Assembly: GCA_965115995.1 (NCBI GenBank)
Contig: OZ220472.1
Span: 806,001-870,000, forward strand
Direction of reading: 5' to 3'
Length of the DNA stretch: 64,000 nucleotides
Source: Poriferisodalis sp026713105
GTDB taxonomy: Bacteria > Actinomycetota > Acidimicrobiia > Acidimicrobiales > Poriferisodalaceae
The notes below the pieces were generated by a model. The model was not told where the DNA came from and did no database searches. It worked only from the letters and a program-made list of their open reading frames with translations. How positions within the stretch are numbered: position 1 is the stretch's first letter; each line of letters begins with the position of its first letter. A program made the position numbers and the translations under genes. Of the stretch, positions 8,306 through 16,430 are shown in pieces.

Positions 8306-9274
8306 ATGCGCGCAATCCAGGTAACTGAACCAGGCGGGCCTGAAGCGCTCGTCTGGACCGAAGTCGACGACCCGGTCGCCGAGGCCGGAATGCTGGTCGT
8401 CGATGTTGACGCCGCCGGGGTGAACTACATCGACACGTACCACCGCAGCGGCCTCTACCCCATGCCGCTCCCGTTCATCGCGGGCGTGGAGGGTGCCGGC
8501 ACCGTCGCCGAGGTCGGCGATGGCGTCGAGGGGTTCGCGGTCGGCGACCAGGTGGCGTGGACCGGGCACCCCGGCACTTATGCAGAGAAGGCGAGAGTCC
8601 CCGCCCGCGTGGCGGTCGTGCTGCCCGAAGGGGCCAGCACCGAACTGGGCGCCGCCACGATGCTGCAGGGCATGACTGCCCACTTTCTGGCGTGCTCGAC
8701 GTTTCCGCTGGAGCCAGGTCACCGCTGCCTGATCCATGCGGGCGCCGGCGGCGTGGGGCTGCTGCTCATCCAGATCGCCAAGCTGCGCGGTGCCGAGGTG
8801 TTCACGACGGTGGGCACTGCGCAGAAGGCTGAGCTAGCGGCGGGCGCTGGTGCCGACCACGTCATCAACTACCGCGACGAGGACTTCGGCGACGCCGTCG
8901 AGCGGATTGCCGGGCCGCGGCCGTTGGATGTGGTTTATGACGGCGTTGGTGCCGACACGTTCGACCGCGGCCTCGACGTCCTGCGTCCGCGCGGGACGAT
9001 GGCCACCTTCGGCAATGCCTCAGGTCCGGTGCCGCCGATGGCGCCGCTGCGTCTGTCGACCGGCGGGTCGCTGTTTCTCACCCGGCCGACGCTCGGCGAC
9101 CACACCGCCACCCGTGCAGAGCTGGAAGACCGGGCCAACGACCTGTTCGGCTGGATCGCCGAGGGCCGACTCGATGTGCGCATCGGCGCTCGCTTCGCGA
9201 TGGCTGACGCCCGCGCAGCGCACGAGGCTCTGCAGGGCCGCGCGACGACCGGCAAGGTTCTGCTCATTCCCTGA
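8306..9274 (+). CDS. zeta-crystallin-type NADPH:quinone oxidoreductase (MDR family)
   Basis: 322 residues, zinc-free medium-chain reductase. GroES-like N-terminal half (VNYIDTYHRSGLYPMPLPFIAGVEGAGTV), Rossmann half with AGAGGVGLLLIQIAK, and the C-terminal RATTGKVLLIP. No structural or catalytic zinc cysteines. The ATG at 8306 is preceded by TAGGAGT; the TTG directly before it is not needed. Acts on quinones or enones with NADPH. It may serve the surrounding aromatic-type pathway. Its stop codon opens a short interspersed repeat. Confidence 0.88.
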   Translation: MRAIQVTEPGGPEALVWTEVDDPVAEAGMLVVDVDAAGVNYIDTYHRSGLYPMPLPFIAGVEGAGTVAEVGDGVEGFAVGDQVAWTGHPGTYAEKARVPARVAVVLPEGASTELGAATMLQGMTAHFLACSTFPLEPGHRCLIHAGAGGVGLLLIQIAKLRGAEVFTTVGTAQKAELAAGAGADHVINYRDEDFGDAVERIAGPRPLDVVYDGVGADTFDRGLDVLRPRGTMATFGNASGPVPPMAPLRLSTGGSLFLTRPTLGDHTATRAELEDRANDLFGWIAEGRLDVRIGARFAMADARAAHEALQGRATTGKVLLIP

Positions 9275-9345
9275 GAGGCTGAGCCGAACGGCGAAGCCGT
9301 GGCCCGAGCGGCCCGTGAGCGACAGCGAACAAGAGCGGGAAGCAA
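9271..9345 (-). repeat. interspersed intergenic repeat R1, copy a
   Basis: Core 9290-9320 is identical over 31 bp to 14023-14053 and 33544-33574, in opposite orientation. The full match with the 33.5-kb copy is about 56 bp with one substitution and one indel. It lies between the quinone reductase and the HpaB-like gene. Its outer part (9271-9286, CTGAGAGGCTGAGCCG) recurs at 42044-42059, in both places starting at the stop codon of the gene upstream. Confidence 0.85.
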
Positions 9346-9498
9346 TAGGTGATGCGAAGGAACGTTCTGCCAATCCGCGCACGCTCTAAGCTGCGGCACC
9401 AAGCTGAACCGGCTCAGTTTTGCGCTGCGTCCAGAATCCCGATCTGCGTCCTGCGTTAGTGTCGGGGCCGCGTTCAGGGGAATGTGACAGGGGGAGCT

Positions 9499-11064
9499 AT
9501 GAGCGAATCAGTCGAGACATGGTCGCCGATGACCGGCGACGAGTACGTCGAGAGCCTGCGCGACGGGCGCACGGTGTACTTCCAGGGCGACAAGGTTCGA
9601 GACGTCACCACGCACCCGGCGTTCCGCAACAGCGTGCGCTCGATCGCCCGGCTGTACGACGCATTGCACGATCCCGACCAGCAAGACGTGCTGATGTGCG
9701 ACACCGACACCGGATCGGGCGGCAAGACCCACAAGTTCTTCCGTGTGCCCCACAGCGCTGATGATCTCGTCGGTGCCCGGGACGCAATTGCCGGCTGGCA
9801 GCGCTTGACCTATGGGTGGATGGGCCGCAGCCCCGACTACAAGGCCTCGTTCTTGGGCACGCTGGGCGCCTTCCCGGAGTTCTACGGCGACTACAGCGAG
9901 AACGCCCAGTACTGGTACCGCCGCAGCCAGGAAGAGGTGTCGTACTGGAATCACGCCATCGTTCACCCGCCGGTCGACCGCCACCTCGGTGCTGACCAGA
10001 TTGCCGACGTCTGCATGCACGTCGAACGGGAGACTGACAACGGTCTCATCGTGTCGGGCGCGAAGGTGGTGGCCACGGGCTCGGCATTGACCCACTACAA
10101 CTTCATTGCCCATTTCGGCCCCGTGCCGTTGCAAGATCCCCAGTACGCGATCGTTTGCACGACGCCGATGGAAGCCGATGGCGTGAAGCTCATCTGCCGC
10201 AACTCCTATGAGCTGCAGGCGGCGGCTACGGGCAGCGTGTTCGACTACCCCCTGTCGAGCCGGCTCGACGAGAACGACTCGATCCTGGTGTTCGACAAGG
10301 TGCTGATCCCGTGGGAGAACGTGTTCCTCTACGGCGACCTTGAGAACGCCAACAATTTCTTCCCGGCGTCGGGCTTCATCCCGCGCTTCACGTTCCATGG
10401 GTTGGCTCGACTGTGCGTGAAGCTGGACTTCATCGCCGGTCTGCTGTCGAAAGCGCTGCGGGCGACCGGCACCCGTGGGTTCCGGGGCGTGCAGGCCAAC
10501 CTGGGTGAGGTGATCGCCATCCGCAACCTGATGTGGGGCCTCAGCGATGCCATGGCCAAGAGCCCCGACCCGTGGGAGAACGGTGCGGTGCAGCCTGCGC
10601 TGCTCTATGGCATGGCCTACCGCACGTTCACGCCGTACTTTTACCCGCGCATCAAGGACATCGTGGAATCGGTCGTCGGATCGGGGTTGATCTACGTCAA
10701 CTCCAATGCGAAGGACTTCAGCTCTGACGAGATCCGGCCGTACCTGGAGCGTTACGTGCGGGGCTCGAACGACATTCCCGCGATGGAGCGGATGAAGATC
10801 ATGAAGTTGCTGTGGGATGCCATGGGCAGCGAATTCGGTGGCCGCCATGAGCTGTACGAGCGCAACTACGCCGGCAACAACGAGCAGATCCGCTACGAGA
10901 ACCTCGATGTGGCCGACTTCGAAATCCCCGGCATGGGCTCGATGACGCAGATGCTGGAGGGCTTCGCCGAGCAGTGCATGTCCGAGTACGACCTCGACGG
11001 CTGGAACCTGCCGGGCTTCTTCAACCCCGACGACGTCTCCATCGTGGGTCGCGACTGGGACTGA
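9499..11064 (+). CDS. HpaB-family flavin-dependent hydroxylase (4-hydroxyphenylacetate 3-hydroxylase type)
   Basis: 521 residues, close to the normal HpaB length. Recognisable segments: N-terminal RTVYFQGDKVRDVTTHPAFR, the substrate/FAD region YWYRRSQEEVSYWNHAIVHPPVDRH, VSGAKVVATGSALTHYNF, and the C-terminal GGRHELYERNYAGNNEQIR. The family hydroxylates phenols ortho to the OH using FADH2 supplied by a separate reductase; some members are dehydratases or aminomutase-like 4-hydroxybutyryl-CoA enzymes, but the Cys/His cluster of those is not obvious here. ATG 9499 follows AGGGGGAG; an in-frame GTG lies 15 bp upstream. No HpaC reductase is seen nearby. Confidence 0.85.
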   Translation: MSESVETWSPMTGDEYVESLRDGRTVYFQGDKVRDVTTHPAFRNSVRSIARLYDALHDPDQQDVLMCDTDTGSGGKTHKFFRVPHSADDLVGARDAIAGWQRLTYGWMGRSPDYKASFLGTLGAFPEFYGDYSENAQYWYRRSQEEVSYWNHAIVHPPVDRHLGADQIADVCMHVERETDNGLIVSGAKVVATGSALTHYNFIAHFGPVPLQDPQYAIVCTTPMEADGVKLICRNSYELQAAATGSVFDYPLSSRLDENDSILVFDKVLIPWENVFLYGDLENANNFFPASGFIPRFTFHGLARLCVKLDFIAGLLSKALRATGTRGFRGVQANLGEVIAIRNLMWGLSDAMAKSPDPWENGAVQPALLYGMAYRTFTPYFYPRIKDIVESVVGSGLIYVNSNAKDFSSDEIRPYLERYVRGSNDIPAMERMKIMKLLWDAMGSEFGGRHELYERNYAGNNEQIRYENLDVADFEIPGMGSMTQMLEGFAEQCMSEYDLDGWNLPGFFNPDDVSIVGRDWD

Positions 11065-11184
11065 GCCCAGCGCCGTTCGTTGCTGCGCGGCAGCAGCGCC
11101 AGTCACAACGCAGAGTCGAACGCGGAGTAGATTTTTTTCCGACGAGCCGCGCCCGCTGCCTTTCTGCCGTCCAAGGAGCACACC

Positions 11185-12480
11185 GTGAAGTCCATCTTCT
11201 TCCACCTGATGCCGTACCCGGAGCTCCCGCCGGACTTTCCCGAACAGCACCGTTCGGTGTGGGTCGATATCGACCCCAAGCTCTACGACCCCGCTGTCGG
11301 CCACCGGACCTACAACGCGTATCTCGATCAGCTCGAATTTGCGGGCCAGTGCGGGTTCGACGCCGTGGGCATCAACGAGCACCACTCGAATGGCTACGGG
11401 CTGATGCCGAGCCCGAACATCATCGCTGCGGCGCTGTCTCGCAACTGCCCAGACACCAACATCGTCGTGCTGGGCGACTCGGTGGCCCTGTACAACCCGC
11501 CGCTGAGGGTGGCCGAGGAGATCGCCATGCTCGACGGCATCACCGGCGGGCGCATGATCGCGGGCTTCCCGGTGGGCTCACCGATGGACACCATCTACGC
11601 CTACGGCCAGAATCCCGCCACGCTGCGGGAGCGCTACCACGAAGGCGTCGATCTCATCAGGCAGGCGTGGACGTCGGACGAGGTGTTCAGCTTCAACGGC
11701 AACTACAACAAGCTGCGCTACGTCAACGTGTGGCCCCGGCCCGTACAGCAGCCCCACCCGCCGATCTGGATTCCCGGCGGCGGCTCGGTCGACACGTGGG
11801 ACTGGTGCGCCGCTGAGGATCTCGTGTACTGCTACCTGAGCTACTTCGGCTACAAGGCCGGGCTGCGCACCATGCAGGGGTTCTGGAAGAAGGTCCAGGA
11901 TCTGGGCAAGGAGACCAACCCGTTCCAGGGCGGCTTCGCTCAGTTCATTGCCGTGGCCGACACTGAGGCCGAGGCTTGGGATCTGTACCGCGAGCCGGCC
12001 GAGTACTTCTTCAACACCTGCCTGCACGTGTACGCCGGCTACGCAGACCCGCCCGGCTACAAGACGCCCAACACAGTGCGTGCCGGTGTGGAAGGCATGG
12101 TCGAGCGGGCCGCCCGGGAGGCCACCGCCCGCCGCGAAGCCAACGCAGCCGACGCTGCCAAGGCAGGCGCAGCGAAGGCGTCGTACGGCTCGAAGAAGCT
12201 GACCTTCGAGGCGATGGTCGAGAAGGGCTACATCATCTTGGGCAATCCCACCCAGGTCACCGAGCAGGTGCACGAGCTGGCCACCACCATGAACGTCGGT
12301 CACCTGATGGTCTTCAGCCACTTCGGCAACATGGATCCCGAGCTGGTGAAGATGAACACCGAGATGTACGCGACCAAGGTGATGCCCGAGGTCGCCGGTC
12401 TGTTCGAGGACGAGTACGAGGATCACTGGTGGCCCAAGGCCGACCATCAGCTCGCACCGGTCGGAAGCCGCGCCCAGTGA
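11185..12480 (+). CDS. luciferase-like monooxygenase family protein, long form
   Basis: 431 residues, LLM superfamily. N-terminal MPYPELPPDFPEQ, the catalytic-side segment GINEHHSNGYGLMPSPN and the barrel segment MLDGITGGRMIAGFPVG are typical of two-component FMNH2 monooxygenases. An Ala/Lys/Arg-rich insert near residues 310-335 may be a flexible lid. GTG start at 11185 with AAGGAG upstream. The stop overlaps the next gene start (GTGA), so the hydrolase downstream is co-translated. Substrate unknown. The 120-bp gap before it has a weak GC hairpin and a T-run but no convincing terminator. Confidence 0.85.
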   Translation: MKSIFFHLMPYPELPPDFPEQHRSVWVDIDPKLYDPAVGHRTYNAYLDQLEFAGQCGFDAVGINEHHSNGYGLMPSPNIIAAALSRNCPDTNIVVLGDSVALYNPPLRVAEEIAMLDGITGGRMIAGFPVGSPMDTIYAYGQNPATLRERYHEGVDLIRQAWTSDEVFSFNGNYNKLRYVNVWPRPVQQPHPPIWIPGGGSVDTWDWCAAEDLVYCYLSYFGYKAGLRTMQGFWKKVQDLGKETNPFQGGFAQFIAVADTEAEAWDLYREPAEYFFNTCLHVYAGYADPPGYKTPNTVRAGVEGMVERAAREATARREANAADAAKAGAAKASYGSKKLTFEAMVEKGYIILGNPTQVTEQVHELATTMNVGHLMVFSHFGNMDPELVKMNTEMYATKVMPEVAGLFEDEYEDHWWPKADHQLAPVGSRAQ

Positions 12481-13289
12481 GCGCAGCCACACCGCTGGCC
12501 GGTCACTTCGCGCCGAGCTCGCTGCCATATCGAGACGGGCACATCGGCCTCGTCGAGCTGGGCAAGGGCCCGACCGTGGGCTACCTCCACGGGATGCTCG
12601 GCAATCCGGGCCCCCACGCCGTGCTGGAGCAATTGGCCGCCGCGGGGCATCGCGTGGTGGCGCCGAGCCTGCCGGGATTCACCGGCTCGAGCGAGCCTGA
12701 TGGATTGCGCACCCTGCACGACTGGGTGGTCGCCACCAGTGAGGTCATCGACGTGGCCGGGCTGACCGGCGCCCCGCTGGTGGCCTCCAGCGTGGGCGCG
12801 ATGATGGCGCTCGAACTCGCAGCGGTGCGGCCCGAGGCCTTCGGGCCGATGGTGCTGGTGGCGCCGTTCGGCCTGTGGGACGACGACGACCCGGTTGCCG
12901 ACCCGTTCGGCACGACGCTGAGCGTGCAGAGAGCAATGCTGACCGAAGACGCCGCGGCATCAGCGGCGTTCTTCGACGACCCCGCCGATCTTCCCGCCGA
13001 CATGGTCGTCGAGCACGGCGTGCACCGCTATCTCACCCGCACCGCCGCGGCACAGCTGATCTGGCCGCTGCCCGAATGGGGTTTGGCAGCCCGGCTGCAC
13101 CGCGTAACCAACCCCGTCACACTGGTGCACGGCGCAAAAGACCGGATCATCCCCGCGTCATACCTAGGGCGCTGGGCGAAGGCACTGCCGAACGTGGTGA
13201 GCACCCATCTGGTGGACGACGCCGGCCACCAAGCCGACTTCGACCAACCCGCCCAAATAGCCAAGATCGCAGCCGCCGCGTTCGCCTAG
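12477..13289 (+). CDS. alpha/beta hydrolase
   Basis: 270 residues. Catalytic triad can be placed: nucleophile Ser in VASSVGAMMA (the A-S-S-V-G elbow), Asp in GAKDRIIP and His in DAGHQADF; the oxyanion motif is YLHGMLG. GTG start at 12477 overlaps the stop of the luciferase-like gene. In the context of an HpaB-like hydroxylase and an extradiol-type VOC protein it could be the C-C hydrolase of a meta-cleavage route, but the family is too broad to be sure. The gene ends 6 bp before the structured element R2 copy A. Confidence 0.85.
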   Translation: MSAATPLAGHFAPSSLPYRDGHIGLVELGKGPTVGYLHGMLGNPGPHAVLEQLAAAGHRVVAPSLPGFTGSSEPDGLRTLHDWVVATSEVIDVAGLTGAPLVASSVGAMMALELAAVRPEAFGPMVLVAPFGLWDDDDPVADPFGTTLSVQRAMLTEDAAASAAFFDDPADLPADMVVEHGVHRYLTRTAAAQLIWPLPEWGLAARLHRVTNPVTLVHGAKDRIIPASYLGRWAKALPNVVSTHLVDDAGHQADFDQPAQIAKIAAAAFA

Positions 13290-13294
13290 GGACT

Positions 13295-13480
13295 CGAGCC
13301 GTTAGGCACAGATGCCATAGCGGTGGAGGCGGCAGGAGACTCTGCGACGTTGCGACCGGTTCCCTATTGCATGCACCGTGATGTGTCGATGACGTCGGCA
13401 AGAAATGCGGTGAGGTGCGCATCTCTCGCCCGCTGGATCGCGGGAGCAGAGGGTTCTGCCGCCTCCACCGCGGACGCGCG
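13295..13480 (+). repeat. structured interspersed element R2, copy A, between converging genes
   Basis: Leader CACAGATGCCATAGC (13307-13321), then a 5' arm (13320-13335, GCGGTGGAGGCGGCAG) that pairs perfectly over 16 bp with 13456-13471. Inside are a block (13333-13357) identical over 25 bp to copy B and GAGCAGAGGGTTCTGC (13444-13459), also identical in copy B. A loop insertion of about 70 bp is absent from copy B. The element fills the gap between the hydrolase end and the smpB end, so it may act as a bidirectional terminator or structured RNA. Confidence 0.85.
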
Positions 13481-13483
13481 TTG

Positions 13484-13981
13484 CTAGGCAGAGCGGTCTC
13501 GCAGCGCCCGCTGGGCCTCGCGGTCGGTTTCTCGTTTGCGGATGGCCTGGCGCTTGTCGTACAGGCGGCGGCCCCGGGCGAGGGCGAGCTCCAGCTTGGC
13601 CCGCCCGTCGCGGAAGTAGATCTCGAGTGGGATGAGCTGCAAGCGGTCCTGTTCGGTGCGTGCCCGCAGCCGGTTGATCTCGGCGCGGTGCATGAGCAGC
13701 TTGCGGGGACGCTCGACGTCGTGGCCCAAGGTGGGCGAGGCGTGAATCCACGGGGCGATATGCAGACCCATCAGCCACATCTCGTTGTCGCGCACCCGGG
13801 CGTAGGCATCGCTCATCTGAGCGCCCCCGCTGCGCAGCGACTTCACTTCGGAGCCGCGCAAGACCATGCCGCACTCGAAGGTGTCGAGCACCTCGTAGTT
13901 GCGGCGCGCACGTCGGTTAGACGCCACGACAGCCCGTTCTGTCGAGGACGCGCCGATAGGTGAGGCGTCTCGTTGCGTCAC
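13484..13981 (-). CDS. smpB: SsrA-binding protein SmpB
   Basis: 165-residue trans-translation factor that delivers tmRNA to stalled ribosomes. Family landmarks: VASNRRARRNYEVLDTFECGMVL, RGSEVKSLRSG, MGLHIAPW, RPRKLLMHRAEI and the basic C-terminal tail RRLYDKRQAIRKRETDREAQ. I choose the GTG at 13981, which has AGGAGG six bases upstream, giving a normal SmpB length. ATGs at 14008 and 14014 would add a basic segment without ribosome sites; a further upstream open frame crosses repeat R1 and is rejected. No tmRNA gene is visible nearby. Confidence 0.92.
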   Translation of the reverse strand: MTQRDASPIGASSTERAVVASNRRARRNYEVLDTFECGMVLRGSEVKSLRSGGAQMSDAYARVRDNEMWLMGLHIAPWIHASPTLGHDVERPRKLLMHRAEINRLRARTEQDRLQLIPLEIYFRDGRAKLELALARGRRLYDKRQAIRKRETDREAQRALRDRSA

Positions 13982-14022
13982 CTGTTTCCTCCTGCTCTTG
14001 TTCCCCATTCTCATGCGATTGG

Positions 14023-14068
14023 GCTCACGGGCCGCTCGGGCCACGGCTTCGCCTATCGGCTCAGCCTC
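14023..14068 (+). repeat. interspersed repeat R1, copy b
   Basis: The 31-bp core at 14023-14053 is identical to copies a and c; the right flank GGCTCAGCCTC (14058-14068) also matches copy a. The left flank is diverged. It lies in the 271-bp divergent gap between smpB and cysO, immediately upstream of the smpB ribosome site. Confidence 0.8.
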
Positions 14069-14252
14069 GCGGTCACGAAGTCGAGGGTACGGCTGACGGC
14101 GGTCGCGCTTGCGCAGCGGTTGCGGCGCGGCAGTAGGCGGCAGGCACTGCGACCCGTAGAATCCTGAGTGATTCGGTCGGGAATTGTGCTGGCGCGGTTG
14201 CCTTGCCCCGACCAGGAACCGCCTACCTTGCGCCGCCCAACCGGGAGTTCCG

Positions 14253-14528
14253 ATGGCTGTCACCGTCCGCTTGCCCACCGTCCTGCGTCCGCACGCCAAC
14301 GGGCAGTCGCAGATCGCTGCCGAGGGCAGCACCGTGTCCGAAGCGGTGTCGTGGCTGGTCGGCGAATTCCCCGGCATCGCCCCCAACTTGCTCGCCGAAG
14401 ACGGCAGCTTGCACCGATTCGTGAACGTCTATGTCAACGACGAGGACGTTCGGTACCTCTCCCAGATGGACACGGCGCTGTCTGACGGTGACGAGCTGTC
14501 GATCCTGCCGGCCGTCGCCGGCGGCTGA
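14253..14528 (+). CDS. cysO: CysO-type sulfur-carrier protein (MoaD/ThiS fold)
   Basis: 91 residues, ubiquitin-like beta-grasp fold with the required C-terminal Gly-Gly (AVAGG). MoaD/ThiS landmarks are VRLPTVLRP, GSTVSEAVSWLV and DEDVRYLSQMDTALSDGDELSILPAVAGG. In mycobacteria the CysO thiocarboxylate donates sulfide to O-phosphoserine bound in CysM, and the new Cys is released by the metalloprotease Mec. Here cysM follows 43 bp downstream, which identifies the gene as cysO rather than moaD. No mec gene is adjacent; smpB lies upstream in the opposite direction. Confidence 0.9.
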   Translation: MAVTVRLPTVLRPHANGQSQIAAEGSTVSEAVSWLVGEFPGIAPNLLAEDGSLHRFVNVYVNDEDVRYLSQMDTALSDGDELSILPAVAGG

Positions 14529-14571
14529 GCCGGTCCGGCCCAGCACCGGCTCCCAGCGGCAGAACCGGCAC

Positions 14572-15519
14572 GTGGCCGTTTATCGCTCCGTTGACGAGCT
14601 GATCGGCGGCACTCCCACCCTTGACGTCAGCCAGCTCAGCCCCAACCCCTCGGTCGCGCTCTACGCCAAGCTGGAAGGGCAGAACCCGACCGGCTCAGTG
14701 AAGGACCGGGTGGCGCTCGCCATGTTGGACCGTGCCGAGGCCGAGGGCCGTCTGGCGCCGGGATCGGTGATCATCGAACCCTCATCGGGCAATACCGGCA
14801 TCGCGCTGGCCATGCTCGGGCAGCGCCGCGGCTACCGGGTGAAGATCGTGCTGCCCGGCAACGTCACCGCCGAGCGACGCCAGATGCTCGAGATCTTCGG
14901 CGCCGAGATCATCGCTAGTCCGGCCGAGCAGGGCTCCAATGGCGCTGTGCGGCTCGCATTGGAACTGGCCGAGGCGAACCCCGACTGGACGATGCTCTAC
15001 CAGTACGGGAACGAGGCCAATCCCGAGGTGCACTACCGCACCACCGGCCCCGAGATCGTGGCCGATATCCCAACCATCACCCACTTTGTTGCAGGGCTCG
15101 GCACGAGCGGCACGCTGCTGGGTGTCGGTCGGTACCTCAAGGAACACGCGCCCGCGGTGCAGGTGTGGGCCGTCGAGCCGCCGGCGGGCGAACAGGTCGA
15201 GGGATTGCGCAGCCTCGACGACGGTTACGTGCCGCCCATCTTTGAGCGTTGGGGAGGCGTCGACCTGCTCGACCGCAAGATGATCGTCCGTCCACGCGAG
15301 TCGATCGAGGCGACGCGGATGCTGGCGACGGAAGGCGTGTTCTCGGGCATCTCGGGGGGGGCCGCGCTGGCCGGGGCCCGCAAGGCCGCCGACCGCATCG
15401 ACGAAGGCGTCATCGTGTTCGTCGTCAGCGACCACGGCTGGAAATATCTCTCCGTCGGCGCGTGGACTGACGACCTTGACGCTGCGGCCGACCACGCCGC
15501 CAACGTCATCTACTTCTGA
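14572..15519 (+). CDS. cysM: cysteine synthase CysM (CysO-dependent type)
   Basis: 315-residue fold-type II PLP enzyme. Schiff-base Lys44 in GSVKDRVAL, substrate loop SSGNTG, and phosphate-binding GLGTSGT. GTG start at 14572, directly downstream of cysO; the open frame continues upstream only through cysO in another frame. The order cysO-cysM-x-MBL-rph-rdgB matches M. tuberculosis Rv1335-Rv1341, where CysM uses O-phosphoserine and CysO thiocarboxylate. It supports a sulfide-independent, oxidation-resistant Cys route. Use of O-acetylserine as an alternative donor cannot be excluded from sequence. Confidence 0.92.
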   Translation: MAVYRSVDELIGGTPTLDVSQLSPNPSVALYAKLEGQNPTGSVKDRVALAMLDRAEAEGRLAPGSVIIEPSSGNTGIALAMLGQRRGYRVKIVLPGNVTAERRQMLEIFGAEIIASPAEQGSNGAVRLALELAEANPDWTMLYQYGNEANPEVHYRTTGPEIVADIPTITHFVAGLGTSGTLLGVGRYLKEHAPAVQVWAVEPPAGEQVEGLRSLDDGYVPPIFERWGGVDLLDRKMIVRPRESIEATRMLATEGVFSGISGGAALAGARKAADRIDEGVIVFVVSDHGWKYLSVGAWTDDLDAAADHAANVIYF

Positions 15520-15579
15520 TTGTCTGCTCTGACGAGTCCTGCTGTTGATCTGTTGCCGAGCCGTCATACCGTTGCCGAG

Positions 15580-16371
15580 ATGGCGAAGCCGGGATCCCGT
15601 CGCCGAGTTGCAGCGCTCACCGCGGTCGTGGCGGCGCTGGCGGTGTCAGCAGCCGCGTGTACGGGCCCGCCCCTCGAGGTAGCTCCCGCGCCGACGTCCA
15701 CCATGGCGCTGTCGCGTGACGTCACCGCGACGACGCTGCTGCCCGCCCAGCAGTCAGCCGAGCGTCCGGCGGCAGTCCTGGTGACCGTCCCCGTCGATGG
15801 CGCCGAGCCGCGCGGCGAAACCCCAACCGCTACGACAGCATCCGCGCGATTGGGGGCCGCCGCCGTTCCCCATCCCGAAGGAGTGGTGTTGGCAGGGGAC
15901 GGTCTGGGCCTCGTGAGCTTCGGTGCTGGGGTGCCGGCGGCTCTGGATGTGCTGACCGACGCGCTCGGACAGCCGGTGGCCGACAGCGGTTGGATCGACA
16001 CATTCTCGATCTACGGCGACTGTCCCGGCAGCCGCCTTCGGGTCGTGGAATGGCCCGGTGTGCTGGCCATGTTCGGTGATCCCGAAGACGGATACCGGCA
16101 TCGCGACGCCGACGACGAGCACTTCATGACATGGCGGCTCGGCACATTCGGGCCCGATCCCTACATGCTGCGGACCGCCGAAGGGATCGGCGTCGGCGCG
16201 ACGCGCGCCGAGGTTGCCGAGGCCTACGCGGCCGCCACCTTCCGCCCGGCAACGGCTACCGAAGCGCTCTCGGTGTTGCTTGCCACGAGAGGCGGCCGGC
16301 TCGTCGGCATTTTCGATCAGTCGGAGGTCCTGCGATCGCTCGAAGCGGGGACGGCCTGCGCGACACGCTGA
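15580..16371 (+). CDS. putative lipoprotein of unknown function
   Basis: 263 residues. N-terminus MAKPGSRRR followed by a hydrophobic stretch and a lipobox-like VSAAAC, then a Pro/Thr/Ala-rich linker of about 70 residues and a C-terminal globular part with two Cys (GDCPGSRLR, GTACATR) and a repeated G-IGVGATRAEVAEAYAAAT motif resembling the short helix-strand modules of secreted actinobacterial proteins. I do not recognise the family. It occupies the position between cysM and the MBL gene, where mycobacteria carry Rv1337 and murI. Start is uncertain: TTG at 15520 directly follows the cysM stop. Confidence 0.65.
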   Translation: MAKPGSRRRVAALTAVVAALAVSAAACTGPPLEVAPAPTSTMALSRDVTATTLLPAQQSAERPAAVLVTVPVDGAEPRGETPTATTASARLGAAAVPHPEGVVLAGDGLGLVSFGAGVPAALDVLTDALGQPVADSGWIDTFSIYGDCPGSRLRVVEWPGVLAMFGDPEDGYRHRDADDEHFMTWRLGTFGPDPYMLRTAEGIGVGATRAEVAEAYAAATFRPATATEALSVLLATRGGRLVGIFDQSEVLRSLEAGTACATR

Positions 16372-16430
16372 CGCTGTTTGTCCGCGTCCTGATGTGAGCC
16401 GAGCGCTTCGCTTGCGTAGTATCGGCCTCC

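Noticed and set aside
9508..11385. 625-codon open frame antisense to the HpaB-like gene
   Set aside because: It has no family motif and mirrors a clearly coding strand; long antisense frames are common in GC-rich DNA.
13484..14252. tmRNA gene near smpB
   Set aside because: I looked for a tRNA-Ala-like pair of ends and tag sequence but found none.
13982..14386. Upstream extension of smpB by up to 135 codons
   Set aside because: It crosses repeat R1 and non-homologous sequence; GTG 13981 has a good ribosome site and gives a normal SmpB length.
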